A model generated the notes under the pieces. That model was given only the letters and a program-made list of their open reading frames with translations. It was not told where the DNA came from and did not search any database. The translations under genes were made by a program, and so were the position numbers. A DNA stretch of 64,000 nt, from positions 2,108,001-2,172,000 of the forward strand of contig NZ_LT629750.1 in NCBI RefSeq assembly GCF_900105125.1, written 5' to 3'. The number at the start of each line of letters is the position of its first letter. Position 1 is the stretch's first letter. Source of the stretch: Bradyrhizobium canariense (GTDB taxonomy: Bacteria > Pseudomonadota > Alphaproteobacteria > Rhizobiales > Xanthobacteraceae). Positions 6,857 to 15,352 of this stretch are shown here, in pieces.

Positions 6857-9393
6857 GTGAACCCGTCGACCAGCTGTCGCAGGGCACACCGGCATTGCGG
6901 CTGCATCGCCAGCTCTCCGCGATCTGGGCAACCGGACCGGGACTTCAGCGCCTTGCTGCCGTCAACCATTCGGTCATCGGCATGCGCATGATGATCACGT
7001 CGTTCGCGTTCTTCGCAATCGCCGGCGTGCTCGGCATGCTGACCCGCGTTCAACTCGCGACCCCCAACTCCACGTTCATGGTCCCGGAGACCTACAACCA
7101 GGTCTTCACCATGCACGGGTCGATGATGTTGTTCCTGTTCGCTATTCCGATGGTAGAGAGCTTTGCGGTTTATCTGACGCCGAAGATTCTCGGCACCCGA
7201 GACTTCGCCTTCCCGCGACTGACCGCCTATGGCTACTGGTGTTACCTGTTCGGGGGCACGATCCTGACGGTAGCGTTGATCGCCGGAGTGGCGCCCAACA
7301 GTGGCTGGTTCATGTACACGCCGCTGAGTTCGAACGTCTTTACGCCCGGCATAAATTCAGACGTATGGCTGCTCGGCGTAACCTTTGTCGAGATCTCCGC
7401 GCTGTCGCTCGCGATGGAAATCGTGGTCTCGATCCTGAAGATGCGTGCGCCGGGCATGTCGCTCGATCGGATGCCGATTTTCGCCTGGTACATTTTGGTA
7501 ACCGCGATGATGATGATCGTGGCTTTTCCCCCATTGATCCTCGGCTCGATCCTGCTCGAAGTAGAACGCGCCTTCGGTCTGCCGTTCTTCGACCCGAAGC
7601 GTGGCGGGGATGCGTTGCTATGGCAACATCTTTTCTGGCTGTTCGGTCACCCCGACGTTTACATCATCTTTCTGCCCATGGCCGGCGTGCTATCGACAAT
7701 TATCCCTGTCTTTGCCAACCGGCCACTGGTCGGCTACCGGGCGATCGTCGTTGCTATCATCGCGCTGGCCTTCCTGAGCTTCGGCATTTGGGTGCATCAC
7801 ATGTTTACCGTGGGCATTCCGCACCTCGCGCTCGCCTTTTTCTCCGCAGGCTCGGCGATCATCGCGGTGCCGACGGCGGTACAGATCTTCGCATGGCTTG
7901 CCACACTAGCGCACGGCAGGCCGCGATGGGATGTGCCGATGCTCTATGTCTTCGGCTTCTTCTTCATCTTCGTGATGGGCGGCCTGACCGGCGTCATGCT
8001 CGCCATGGTACCATTCGACTGGCAGGCCCATGACACCTATTTCGTCGTCGCCCACATGCACTATGTGGTGGCCGGCGCCCTCGCCTTCCCGATGCTTGCG
8101 GCGTTCTATTATTGGCTACCGTTGTTGACAGGACGCACCGCGGTGCACCGGCTGTCGGTACCCGCGTTCTGGTTGGTCTTCATCGGATTCAACATGACCT
8201 TCTTCATGATGCACCTAACCGGTCTGCGCGGTATGCCCCGTCGGATCTATACCTATTCTGGTGATGAAGGCTGGAATTGGCTCAATCTGCTATCTTCGAT
8301 CGGCGGGTTCGTCATGACGATCGGCTTCGCGCTGGTGGTGATCGACCTATTTGTCCAACTCCGTTACGGGCGTCGCGTGCGGCGCAATCCCTGGGGCTCG
8401 ACGACACTGGAATGGGCGATGCCGATCCCGCCCGCACCATATGCATTCGCCTCGATACCGGATCTCGGAACAACCCGGACCGAATCGATCGCTACCGGCG
8501 ATCTCGCGCTATCGCTGGCGCGCGGCGAGGGTTATCTCGGCTCCACGCGCAACGGTTGGCAGGAGACGCTGGGCGTGCACAAGACGTCCGGCTTGCCGGA
8601 CCAACTGATCGTGTTGCCTAGCCCAACCTACCTCCCGCTTTATACCGCGCTCGTCACTGCAGCTGCGGTTCTTTCCATGCTGTTCAAATTCTATCTGCTG
8701 TCGCTCGCCTTTGCGCTGCTGACCACCGGCCTGTTCGTCTTCGCCGGGCAGGACGCCGGTCTCGCGCGAGACTACGGCCCATTGCCCGTCGGCCGCGGTG
8801 TCAGCGTGCCGCCCCACACCGAGGTGGCCGACGCGCCGGCTTGGCTGGCATTGATATGCACTCTGGTCGCCGACGGTACGCTGTTCACATCGCTGCTGTT
8901 CGGGACTTTCTATCTTTGGATCTCTGCGCCGAATTGGACCGCGGCGGTCACACCCGAACCGAGCCGCACGCTCGCAATCGGCGCCGTCGCGGCGCTCGCG
9001 GTGGCCGCTGCAGCGGCGCGTGGGTCGCTGCGAGCGGCCGCCGCTGGTCGCAAGGCGAGCGGCTGGATTGGTCTTGCCGCGTTGGCCCTTCTCGCAGCGC
9101 TCACCGTAGCCGTCGGACAAATCGCCGGTGTTACGCCGCATCCGCGCGAGCATGCGCTCGGCGCAACCGCGGCTGCCCTGATCTGCTATGTCGTTCTGCA
9201 TGCCGGTATCGGACTTCTTTTCCTCATCAGCAACGCCCTGCGTCTCGGCGCCGGCTTCATTTCACCTCGGCGGGTGCTGGATCTGCGGCTTACGCGATTA
9301 TGGCTTGACTACACGTTGGTCACGGGGGTCATTGCAATGGGCCTCGTTCTCGCACTGCCCGCGCTCGTGACGGTGCTGGGGGTTCGACCGTGA
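6853..9393 (+). CDS. cytochrome c oxidase subunit I-III fusion
   Basis: An 846-residue fusion. Residues about 30-560 are subunit I with twelve helices and the metal ligands: FTMHGSMM (low-spin heme), GHPDVY and WVHHMFTVG (CuB), and VVAHMHYVV (heme a3 and low-spin heme). Residues about 620-846 are subunit III-like helices. The protein reduces O2 to water and pumps protons. The Glu normally found in GHPEVY is Asp here (residue 268). The ATG overlaps the coxB stop. A longer frame runs upstream through coxB in a different phase and is not the real start. Confidence 0.9.
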   Translation: MSEPVDQLSQGTPALRLHRQLSAIWATGPGLQRLAAVNHSVIGMRMMITSFAFFAIAGVLGMLTRVQLATPNSTFMVPETYNQVFTMHGSMMLFLFAIPMVESFAVYLTPKILGTRDFAFPRLTAYGYWCYLFGGTILTVALIAGVAPNSGWFMYTPLSSNVFTPGINSDVWLLGVTFVEISALSLAMEIVVSILKMRAPGMSLDRMPIFAWYILVTAMMMIVAFPPLILGSILLEVERAFGLPFFDPKRGGDALLWQHLFWLFGHPDVYIIFLPMAGVLSTIIPVFANRPLVGYRAIVVAIIALAFLSFGIWVHHMFTVGIPHLALAFFSAGSAIIAVPTAVQIFAWLATLAHGRPRWDVPMLYVFGFFFIFVMGGLTGVMLAMVPFDWQAHDTYFVVAHMHYVVAGALAFPMLAAFYYWLPLLTGRTAVHRLSVPAFWLVFIGFNMTFFMMHLTGLRGMPRRIYTYSGDEGWNWLNLLSSIGGFVMTIGFALVVIDLFVQLRYGRRVRRNPWGSTTLEWAMPIPPAPYAFASIPDLGTTRTESIATGDLALSLARGEGYLGSTRNGWQETLGVHKTSGLPDQLIVLPSPTYLPLYTALVTAAAVLSMLFKFYLLSLAFALLTTGLFVFAGQDAGLARDYGPLPVGRGVSVPPHTEVADAPAWLALICTLVADGTLFTSLLFGTFYLWISAPNWTAAVTPEPSRTLAIGAVAALAVAAAAARGSLRAAAAGRKASGWIGLAALALLAALTVAVGQIAGVTPHPREHALGATAAALICYVVLHAGIGLLFLISNALRLGAGFISPRRVLDLRLTRLWLDYTLVTGVIAMGLVLALPALVTVLGVRP

Positions 9394-9728
9394 GCGAACG
9401 TCCGGTACCACCAAGGCGCTTATGGTGGCTCGCGGCGGGTTTCACCGTTTGGTGTAGCGCGCTGGTTGTTCTCTACGCGATACACGGTATCGGCTGCGCG
9501 TTTGCCTGGTCGACGGGCTCGTTGCGGCTATGGCTTGCCGCGGCTCTTCTCGCGCATTTGATTGTACTGGGCTTGATGTGGCGGAAAATTGCGCACGCCG
9601 ACCCTGATTCCGGTTTCGGTCCGACCGGAGCGTTTCTACATTGGGCTGTCCTCGGGACACTTATCACCTCGCTCATCGCGACCGTCGTTACCTTCGGTCC
9701 ATCGCTGTTGCTCGCCACATGCATCTAA
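9390..9728 (+). CDS. small membrane protein of the oxidase operon
   Basis: A 112-residue protein with three hydrophobic segments (about residues 11-30, 46-60 and 85-108) and no recognised domain. It starts with GTG overlapping the stop of the subunit I-III gene (GTGA), the same coupling used by the CopD-like gene, so it belongs to the oxidase transcript. It could be a subunit IV-like or assembly component; this is inferred from position and topology only. Confidence 0.7.
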   Translation: MSERPVPPRRLWWLAAGFTVWCSALVVLYAIHGIGCAFAWSTGSLRLWLAAALLAHLIVLGLMWRKIAHADPDSGFGPTGAFLHWAVLGTLITSLIATVVTFGPSLLLATCI

Positions 9729-10063
9729 TAGGCCTGGATTTGCCTTCATGCGCGTCCGCTGATGTGAGGGTGGTCTTCTTCTGCATTCATTTCGTCGCCA
9801 TCCCGGACATGTCGCGAGTGTTTTCGTATTGCGGGTAATCCGAGTTTTCTGACAGGCCGAACGCGCCTCGAAAGGCATTTGGCTCAAACGTCATTTCCAA
9901 AACAAAATGCATGCCGTGATGCCGCGTTGCTGCATCGACCGACGGCAATAGAACGTAAACTCGTTGTGACAGAACATTAGAGCCCCATACGGATTTACAT
10001 GCTTGATGACAAGTATCGCGCTTGGTACCATATTCGTCAATTATGGGTAGCAGGGAGGTGCGG
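9729..10063. other. intergenic stretch, no convincing gene
   Basis: This is a 335-base stretch after the oxidase operon. A minus-strand frame of 97 codons (9787-10080) crosses it but has no recognised motif, and its start overlaps the plus-strand gene that follows. I see no terminator with a T tract. The AGGGAGG at 10052-10058 is the ribosome site of the next gene. Confidence 0.4.
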
Positions 10064-10297
10064 GTGCCGACTGTAATCACGATTGAAGGCGACTCGCCAT
10101 ATTTGCTCCCGCATGTGGATCACGTCTCAGCGATAGTCCACGGTGAAAACGTAGATTTGACAATGTACGTGGCGCTGCCGGGGCATGCGGACCTAGAACA
10201 GGTTTATGTGCAACTTAGCCTTCCCGCTGCGGACGATCTCTTGGCTCAGTTAACTCGGGCCGTAGCCGAGACAAAGAAGGATCGTTCAGAACCATAG
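10064..10297 (+). CDS. hypothetical 77-residue protein
   Basis: A short protein rich in beta-type sequence (PTVITIEGDSPYLLPHVDHV, then VDLTMYVALPG) ending in an amphipathic helix (DDLLAQLTRAVAETKK). I start it at GTG because AGGGAGG lies at good spacing in front; an in-frame ATG 14 codons upstream has no such site. No family is recognised. It lies between the oxidase block and an insertion sequence. Confidence 0.5.
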   Translation: MPTVITIEGDSPYLLPHVDHVSAIVHGENVDLTMYVALPGHADLEQVYVQLSLPAADDLLAQLTRAVAETKKDRSEP

Positions 10298-10494
10298 ACG
10301 CGTGCTGGCGCTCCACCGAAACGCGACGTCGCCATTCAATTCTGGGATAGCATTCAAGCGAGCATGCACCCAGTGGCTCGGATATCAACCCGGTTATCGA
10401 GATCGACGAAGAGTATTCAATCAACGGACATAACGATTCCGGGAGCGTTCCGGTTTGTGCCAGGGCGGATATGAATAGTCGATAATCTGCCCCC

Positions 10495-11587
10495 TGTGTG
10501 TACCGAAAACTCAAACACGGGCGTAGTGGTGGTGAAGTCCGCCCAGGATGGCGTGTGATTTGATGCTTCCGAGTCGCTGAACCGGGCGAGAAACCGGCGC
10601 ATCCTTGTTCAAAGATCGATGCGTTCTGACCCTATTGTAATAGTCGGCGTAGGATTTCAGGACCCGACGCAAATGCATCTCGCCCAGGACAATGATGTGG
10701 TCCACACATTCACGCCGGATCGATCCGATCAGCCGTTCGGCAAAGCCATTCTGCCAAGGCGAGGCTGGTGCGGTAGGCTTGTCCCGGATGCCCATGGCGC
10801 GCAATCGGCGCCTGACGACGCTGCCATAGATCCGGTCGCGATCGCGGATCATGTAGTGCGGAGCCTCATCCCAGGGGAATGCCTCCGTTATCTGACGTGC
10901 AGCCCATTCTGCCGTAGGATTGGCTGTGACGTTGATCCAGACGAGGTCTCTGCGGTCGAGCCGGACGATGACGAAGGCATAGAGCCGGTCGAAACCGATA
11001 GTTGGAACAACGAACAGGTCCATGGCGGCGATGTCCGGCGCGTGGTTACGCAGGAAGGTCCGCCATCCCTGGCTGGGCGGCCCCCGCCGTTTGACCATGT
11101 ACTTGGCGACGCTCGACTGCGCGAGCTCAAACCCTAGCTTGAGCAGTTCGCCGTGAATGCGCGGCGCACCCCAAAGCGGATTCTCCATGCTCAACCGCCG
11201 GATCAACGCGCGCAGCTCGGTGTCGATCTGCAGTCGCCCTCCCCGTGGGCGCGACTTCCAACGCCAGTAGCAGCGAAAGCCGACCCTGTGCCAACGCACG
11301 AGGGTCTCGGGCCGGATGATGGTGAGAACCTGCAGGATTGACGGAAAGCAGCGATACGGCTGGATAAAGAACCAGCGATCACGGTTGGTGAGCCGGACGC
11401 GACCATGCAGCCTGCGCCGCAAGATAATCAACTGATGTCGAAGCACCGCGTTCTCAGATTCAAGCCGTAACTTCGACTTGAATGGCGAGGCCAGGACAGC
11501 CAGAACGAAACAGAACAGCCCGATCATTCCGCCAGCTTAGGCGATTCCATCACGTCATCAACTCGGATAAGGTTTTCGGTACACACA
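10495..11587 (-). mobile_element. complete insertion sequence with 16-bp perfect inverted ends
   Basis: A 1,093-base element bounded by perfect 16-base inverted repeats (TGTGTGTACCGAAAAC at 10495-10510 and its complement at 11572-11587). It contains a single transposase gene on the minus strand whose stop abuts the left repeat. I see no clear target duplication: the flanks are CCCC on the left and GCCG on the right. The intact ends and frame suggest it may still be mobile. Confidence 0.85.
10511..11527 (-). CDS. IS transposase, single-frame rve/DDE integrase type
   Basis: A 338-residue transposase in one frame. The N-terminal part has a Leu-rich helix (ESENAVLRHQLIILRRRL) like the orfA end of IS3 relatives. 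The centre has the helix-turn-helix-like GAPRIHGELLKLGFELAQSS, and the C-terminal half is an integrase core: MDLFVV (first Asp), IRDRD (second Asp region) and SPWQNGFAERLIGSIRREC (catalytic Glu). It cuts and joins the element ends. Near-identical proteins are common in Bradyrhizobium. The frame is intact. Confidence 0.85.
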   Translation of the reverse strand: MIGLFCFVLAVLASPFKSKLRLESENAVLRHQLIILRRRLHGRVRLTNRDRWFFIQPYRCFPSILQVLTIIRPETLVRWHRVGFRCYWRWKSRPRGGRLQIDTELRALIRRLSMENPLWGAPRIHGELLKLGFELAQSSVAKYMVKRRGPPSQGWRTFLRNHAPDIAAMDLFVVPTIGFDRLYAFVIVRLDRRDLVWINVTANPTAEWAARQITEAFPWDEAPHYMIRDRDRIYGSVVRRRLRAMGIRDKPTAPASPWQNGFAERLIGSIRRECVDHIIVLGEMHLRRVLKSYADYYNRVRTHRSLNKDAPVSRPVQRLGSIKSHAILGGLHHHYARV

Positions 11588-11650
11588 GCCGTTCCGCCAT
11601 TATAATTCCTTCGCACGATGCGTTTAACAGGGCCTCAAACGGAGGCCACG

Positions 11651-11848
11651 ATGGGTATGGTTATGATTCGACGTCCTGCAACGGGACGCGCGGTTTCAAC
11701 CGGAATTGAAGTGGATTTAGCTAAATTCCGGCGAACGGCGATTTTCTTCTCTCGCTCGTACTGTCCTCACTGCCGCATCCATATGGATCGAAACGTCAAA
11801 GTCTCAGGAGCCGAGCGGTATCGCCCGACATGGCGATGCGGCCCTTGA
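11651..11848 (+). CDS. small Cys-pair protein, C-terminus possibly altered
   Basis: A 65-residue protein starting MGMVMIRRPATGRAVSTGIE with GGAGG at good spacing upstream. The RxPxTGRxVSTGIE start and the YCPHCRIH Cys pair match a family of tiny zinc-ribbon-like proteins common in Bradyrhizobium. In the members I recall, the Cys pair is followed by a Trp-containing strand and another Cys. Here the sequence after HCRIH does not fit that pattern, so the 3' end may be frameshifted or replaced. Function unknown. Confidence 0.5.
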   Translation: MGMVMIRRPATGRAVSTGIEVDLAKFRRTAIFFSRSYCPHCRIHMDRNVKVSGAERYRPTWRCGP

Positions 11849-11935
11849 CCCAATCGTTTACTCACCCAATAAGTCGGCGTTGATAAGCCAGATGCTTTTG
11901 CTTTTTGCGATTGGCAAATGCTCGCTATCAGTCGC

Positions 11936-12337
11936 TTAAATAGGGAACGGCGATGTTTTATCGTCTTCACCTGCGAGTTCGAATTGATAGGGATAGGCCT
12001 GAGTTTCAGACCATAGAAATTTGACCCTTGCACCGATCTTCAAATCGGCAAGTTGGCAACCAATTGCGGGAGCGAAGACGCGCGGGCCTTCGTCGAGCTG
12101 GACCAGAACCAAAAGAATTGGGACTCTTCCACTTGATCTCCGCGTTCGGTCTTCGGTGAAGGCGATAATTCTACCGGCTCCGGCTGCCGGCCGCCAATCC
12201 AGAGTTTGGCCTAGATTGAAAAGACTTATTGATCTCGGATAAAATTGATAACGCGACGAGGTTTGATCGTATTGCAACAAAAACATTTGCTTCGACAAGC
12301 CATTCCAAAACTCGCTGTTCGTCGATTTCTCTGTCAA
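11936..12337 (-). CDS. DUF35/OB-fold protein lacking its zinc ribbon cysteines
   Basis: A 133-residue partner-type protein. The N-terminal FWNGL helix, the FYPRS turn and the C-terminal OB-fold strands (VPILLVLVQLDEGPRVFAP, then IGARVKFLW) mark it as DUF35/OB-fold, the family that pairs with thiolase-like enzymes such as Ltp2 (partner ChsH2 DUF35). The region that normally holds a four-Cys zinc ribbon reads QYDQTSSRYQFYPRSISLF, with all four Cys replaced. Its ATG overlaps the stop of the upstream thiolase-like gene (ATGA), so the two are co-translated and probably form a complex. Confidence 0.75.
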   Translation of the reverse strand: MTEKSTNSEFWNGLSKQMFLLQYDQTSSRYQFYPRSISLFNLGQTLDWRPAAGAGRIIAFTEDRTRRSSGRVPILLVLVQLDEGPRVFAPAIGCQLADLKIGARVKFLWSETQAYPYQFELAGEDDKTSPFPI

Positions 12338-13515
12338 CGTCCTCGCTCCAGAAGCATCACGTTGCTGACACCCCAGTTTCGGCCGTATTGGATAACGCCA
12401 ATGCCAGTGACCATCGCATTCTCAGTCTGTTTGATCTGACGATCTCCGGCCTCTCTATACATCTGGATCAGAGCCTCGCTAAGATTGACACCGCCGCCCG
12501 CGAGCCCGGGTTGCCCGCTCGAAATCTGCCCGCCACCGGGATTAATTGGGAAATCGCCAGCAAACGTAACGTCCCGATCGAGCAGAAACGCCCCTCCTCT
12601 TCCCTCAGCACAAAACCCGATTTGTTCAAGTTGAAGGATGATCGCGATCAGAAAATCGTCGTAAGGATGGAAGGATTGGATGTCCGAGGATCGCCAGCCT
12701 GTGTCGCCCAAGACTTGCGGGCCAACGATCGAAAATCCGGTTCGAGTGATGTCGTCGATCGACTGCTGCGGATCGAAGTTCGAAATCTCCCGATAACCAA
12801 CCGGATGCACGATATTTTGCATTCCTATTTCGCGCGCCGTGGAGGTTTCCATAACAAGGAAAGCGCTGGCTCCGTCGCAGCGCATCACACAATCGAGCAG
12901 TCGCAACGGCGTCGATACGAATGGCGACGCCAAATATTCTTCCACCGTCAGCGGTATTCGAAGTTGCGTACACGCATCGTCGTTGAGCAAAGCGCCGGTT
13001 CGTTGGGCCACGGCAAGTTGCCCGAGCGCCCGCTCAGGCAGCCCGCCGTGTATGCCCGCGTAGGCCGTGCTGAGCAGACCAAATGCGGTAAGCGGCCCCG
13101 AATAGCCCAAGGGATCACCGAACTCGGTCCGGTGACCAACCTGATTTGATCGGTCGACGGTGGATACAGCATCGGAGGCAACGCATATCGCAATGTTGCA
13201 AAGCCCCGCTCGGATCGCTGCCGACGCTCGCGCAATATTACCCAGTGCGGAGGCACCACCCATGTCTGTCACCTGACACCAGGCCACACACAGCCCTGAA
13301 TTCTCAAGAAGAAGATTTGTCCAAAACGGATTGCTGCAATCGGACATCGCAAGTGTCGATGCAAAGCCGTCGATGCGTTCGCGCGTAACGCCCGTCTGGA
13401 TCAGCAGTCGCTCGACTGCTGCAGCCGCCAAATCCGATGCTGTCCGCCCGCTGTTTCGGATGTGTTTGGTGCGGGCGCAGCCTACTATGGCGATGTCACG
13501 ATTCTGAAAAAGCAT
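12334..13515 (-). CDS. thiolase-like protein of the Ltp2/SCP2 type
   Basis: A 393-residue thiolase-fold protein. It has IAIVGCARTKHI at the start, the central TDMGGASALGNIARA helix and a C-terminal NPGGGQISSGQPGLAGGG loop. The classic thiolase nucleophile motif (NxxCxSG) is not seen, and the usual GHP His is replaced by Gln (GQP). That pattern fits thiolase-like aldolases, which cleave beta-hydroxyacyl-CoA, better than true thiolases. The paired DUF35 gene overlaps its 3' end. I start it at MLFQNRD; an in-frame ATG nine codons upstream has no ribosome site. It is the most 3' pair of the minus-strand catabolic arm. Confidence 0.75.
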   Translation of the reverse strand: MLFQNRDIAIVGCARTKHIRNSGRTASDLAAAAVERLLIQTGVTRERIDGFASTLAMSDCSNPFWTNLLLENSGLCVAWCQVTDMGGASALGNIARASAAIRAGLCNIAICVASDAVSTVDRSNQVGHRTEFGDPLGYSGPLTAFGLLSTAYAGIHGGLPERALGQLAVAQRTGALLNDDACTQLRIPLTVEEYLASPFVSTPLRLLDCVMRCDGASAFLVMETSTAREIGMQNIVHPVGYREISNFDPQQSIDDITRTGFSIVGPQVLGDTGWRSSDIQSFHPYDDFLIAIILQLEQIGFCAEGRGGAFLLDRDVTFAGDFPINPGGGQISSGQPGLAGGGVNLSEALIQMYREAGDRQIKQTENAMVTGIGVIQYGRNWGVSNVMLLERGR

Positions 13516-13607
13516 AATTCGGATTGCACCTCTCCAAAACATTTATGCTCGGCAACATCCGTATCGACGATCTTGATCGGGCCTAGTGCGGCGTTGCAGG
13601 ACGAAAG

Positions 13608-14417
13608 CTACAGTCGATCGTAGTCGGAATTTTCTCCGGATGCGTCGAACGCCCCACCAAACGCCGTATATCCGCCATCGACCGGAACCACGGCTCCGGT
13701 GACATAGGAAGCCTCGTCGGACGCCAGAAACGCGACCACACGTGCAATCTCTTCGGGCTCGGCCATCCGGCCGAGTGGCGTTCGCGCCCGGATCCGGCCT
13801 TCCTCGAGCCGGCCTGTGGCGATCAGCCCCGCAACGAGCCGGGTATGGACATAACCCGGAGCCACCGCGTTGACCCGAATACCATAGCGCGCCCACTCAC
13901 AGGCAAGGACGCGGGTCATCATGGCTATGCCGGCCTTGGCGACGGAATAGGCGGTCCGAGCGGGTATACCGATCTGCCCGGCGACAGACCCAAGATTGAC
14001 GATCGAACCACGGCCGAGCTCGGCCATGCCTGGTGCTACCGCCTTCGACACGAGAAAGGCGCCGTTGACATGTATAGCGAGGGTCTTCTCGAATCTTTCC
14101 AGGCTCTGTGAAAGCGTTGCAACACCGCCGTCACCGATCCCGGCGTTGTTAACGAGAATGTCGATTCGCCCGAACGCCTTCACCGTCTCATCCACCATTG
14201 CGCCCACATCCTCTTCTTTCGAGACGTCGGCCAGTACCGCAATGTGGCCCGGCCCGATCGACGCTGCGGCCTGTCGCGCAGCCTCGAGGTCCACATCATT
14301 CAGCGCTACGCGGACGCCCTGTTCGGCCAACACGCGCGCAATCGCGAACCCGATGCCGTTGGCCGCACCGGTAATGAGAGCGGTCCGTGCGGTCGAAGGA
14401 GGATGGCTCATGGACAC
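13608..14417 (-). CDS. short-chain dehydrogenase/reductase
   Basis: A 269-residue classical SDR. It has the cofactor loop TGAANGIG, the NNAG strand, catalytic Ser in NLGSVAG and YSVAK, and the PGYVHT segment after the active site. It would oxidise a hydroxyacyl or alcohol group with NAD(P). The C-terminal tail beyond VDGGYTAFGG is longer than usual. It lies 17 bases after the BadI-like gene on the same strand, so it probably shares that transcript. The substrate cannot be read from the sequence. Confidence 0.85.
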   Translation of the reverse strand: MSMSHPPSTARTALITGAANGIGFAIARVLAEQGVRVALNDVDLEAARQAAASIGPGHIAVLADVSKEEDVGAMVDETVKAFGRIDILVNNAGIGDGGVATLSQSLERFEKTLAIHVNGAFLVSKAVAPGMAELGRGSIVNLGSVAGQIGIPARTAYSVAKAGIAMMTRVLACEWARYGIRVNAVAPGYVHTRLVAGLIATGRLEEGRIRARTPLGRMAEPEEIARVVAFLASDEASYVTGAVVPVDGGYTAFGGAFDASGENSDYDRL

Positions 14418-14434
14418 TCTCCATTCATCACGGC

Positions 14435-15220
14435 TCAGCGAAACCGCGAGAAGTCGGGCTTTCGCTTTTCAAGGAAGGCGGTGCGGCCTTCGTTCGCCTC
14501 TTCGGAATTTACAAAGGAGGCAAGACCATCGGCCGCCATTTTCACCTGGCCGAAGATGTGTGCGCTGTCCGCATTGAATGCGTGCTTCAGGAATTTCAGC
14601 GCCGTCGGGCTCAACGCCACTGCCTGCCCGGCAAGAGCACGCGCCTCCTCCATTAGTTTGTCCGCCGGCACGACGCGGTTGACGAGGCCCCATTGCAGTG
14701 CCGTTTGCGCGTCATACTGTTGGCAGAAGAACCAGATTTCGCGGGCACGCTTTTCTCCGACAATGCGCGCGAGATAGGCCGAACCCCAACCCGCGTCAAA
14801 CGAACCGACGCGCGGTCCCGCCTGTCCGAATTTCGCGTGGTCCGCGGCGACCGTCACGTCGCAGATAACGTGAATCACATGGCCGCCGCCGATCGCGTAG
14901 CCATTGACGGCGCAGATCACAGGTTTGGGAATGTTACGAATGACCATGTGCAGATCGTCGATCTCCCAAAGGCCGTTCTCGGATGTGCCATAGCTGCCCT
15001 TTTCCTGCATCTCCTTCTGGTCGCCGCCGACGCAGAACGCCTTCGTTCCCGCCGCCGTCAGGATCACGCAGCCCGCACTCTTGTCCGCCCAGGCCTGCTT
15101 GAAGGCGTGAATTAGCTCTTCAATCGTTCTTCCGCGAAAGCAGTTCAAGCGATCTGGACGGTTGATGGTGATGGTGGCGATGCCTTCGCTGACTTCGTAC
15201 AGCACGTCGGTATAGTTCAT
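14435..15220 (-). CDS. badI: BadI/MenB-type crotonase, probable ring-opening hydrolase
   Basis: A 261-residue crotonase. Residues about 65-68 (GGDQ), 108-114 (YAIGGGH) and 133-144 (QAGPRVGSFDAG), then YLARIVGEKRAREIWF and the C-terminal EKRKPDFSRF, place it in the branch shared by 2-ketocyclohexanecarboxyl-CoA hydrolase (BadI) and dihydroxynaphthoyl-CoA synthase (MenB). BadI opens the six-membered ring to give pimelyl-CoA. No menaquinone genes are nearby, while a BadH-like dehydrogenase is the next gene upstream, so the BadI role is preferred. MenB-like residues around the active site leave some doubt. Confidence 0.7.
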   Translation of the reverse strand: MNYTDVLYEVSEGIATITINRPDRLNCFRGRTIEELIHAFKQAWADKSAGCVILTAAGTKAFCVGGDQKEMQEKGSYGTSENGLWEIDDLHMVIRNIPKPVICAVNGYAIGGGHVIHVICDVTVAADHAKFGQAGPRVGSFDAGWGSAYLARIVGEKRAREIWFFCQQYDAQTALQWGLVNRVVPADKLMEEARALAGQAVALSPTALKFLKHAFNADSAHIFGQVKMAADGLASFVNSEEANEGRTAFLEKRKPDFSRFR

Positions 15221-15352
15221 TGGTGGTTCCTCTGAGTTGGGTTCGAATTAGGCGAAAATGGCGCGTGTCGCCGGAGATCCGAATTTGGTCATGCCGCTGT
15301 TCCGTCGCCGACCGGGTTGTGCCCGGCGCGGCGTGATTGGAGCCGTGCGTTG

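Noticed and set aside
12229..13149. A 306-codon plus-strand frame opposite the thiolase-like gene
   Set aside because: No motif, and it crosses the overlap of two well-supported minus-strand genes.
14435..15220. Naming this gene menB (menaquinone synthesis)
   Set aside because: Active-site segments are compatible, but no menaquinone gene is near and BadH-like, ligase and dehydrogenase genes surround it. Kept as BadI-type with stated doubt.
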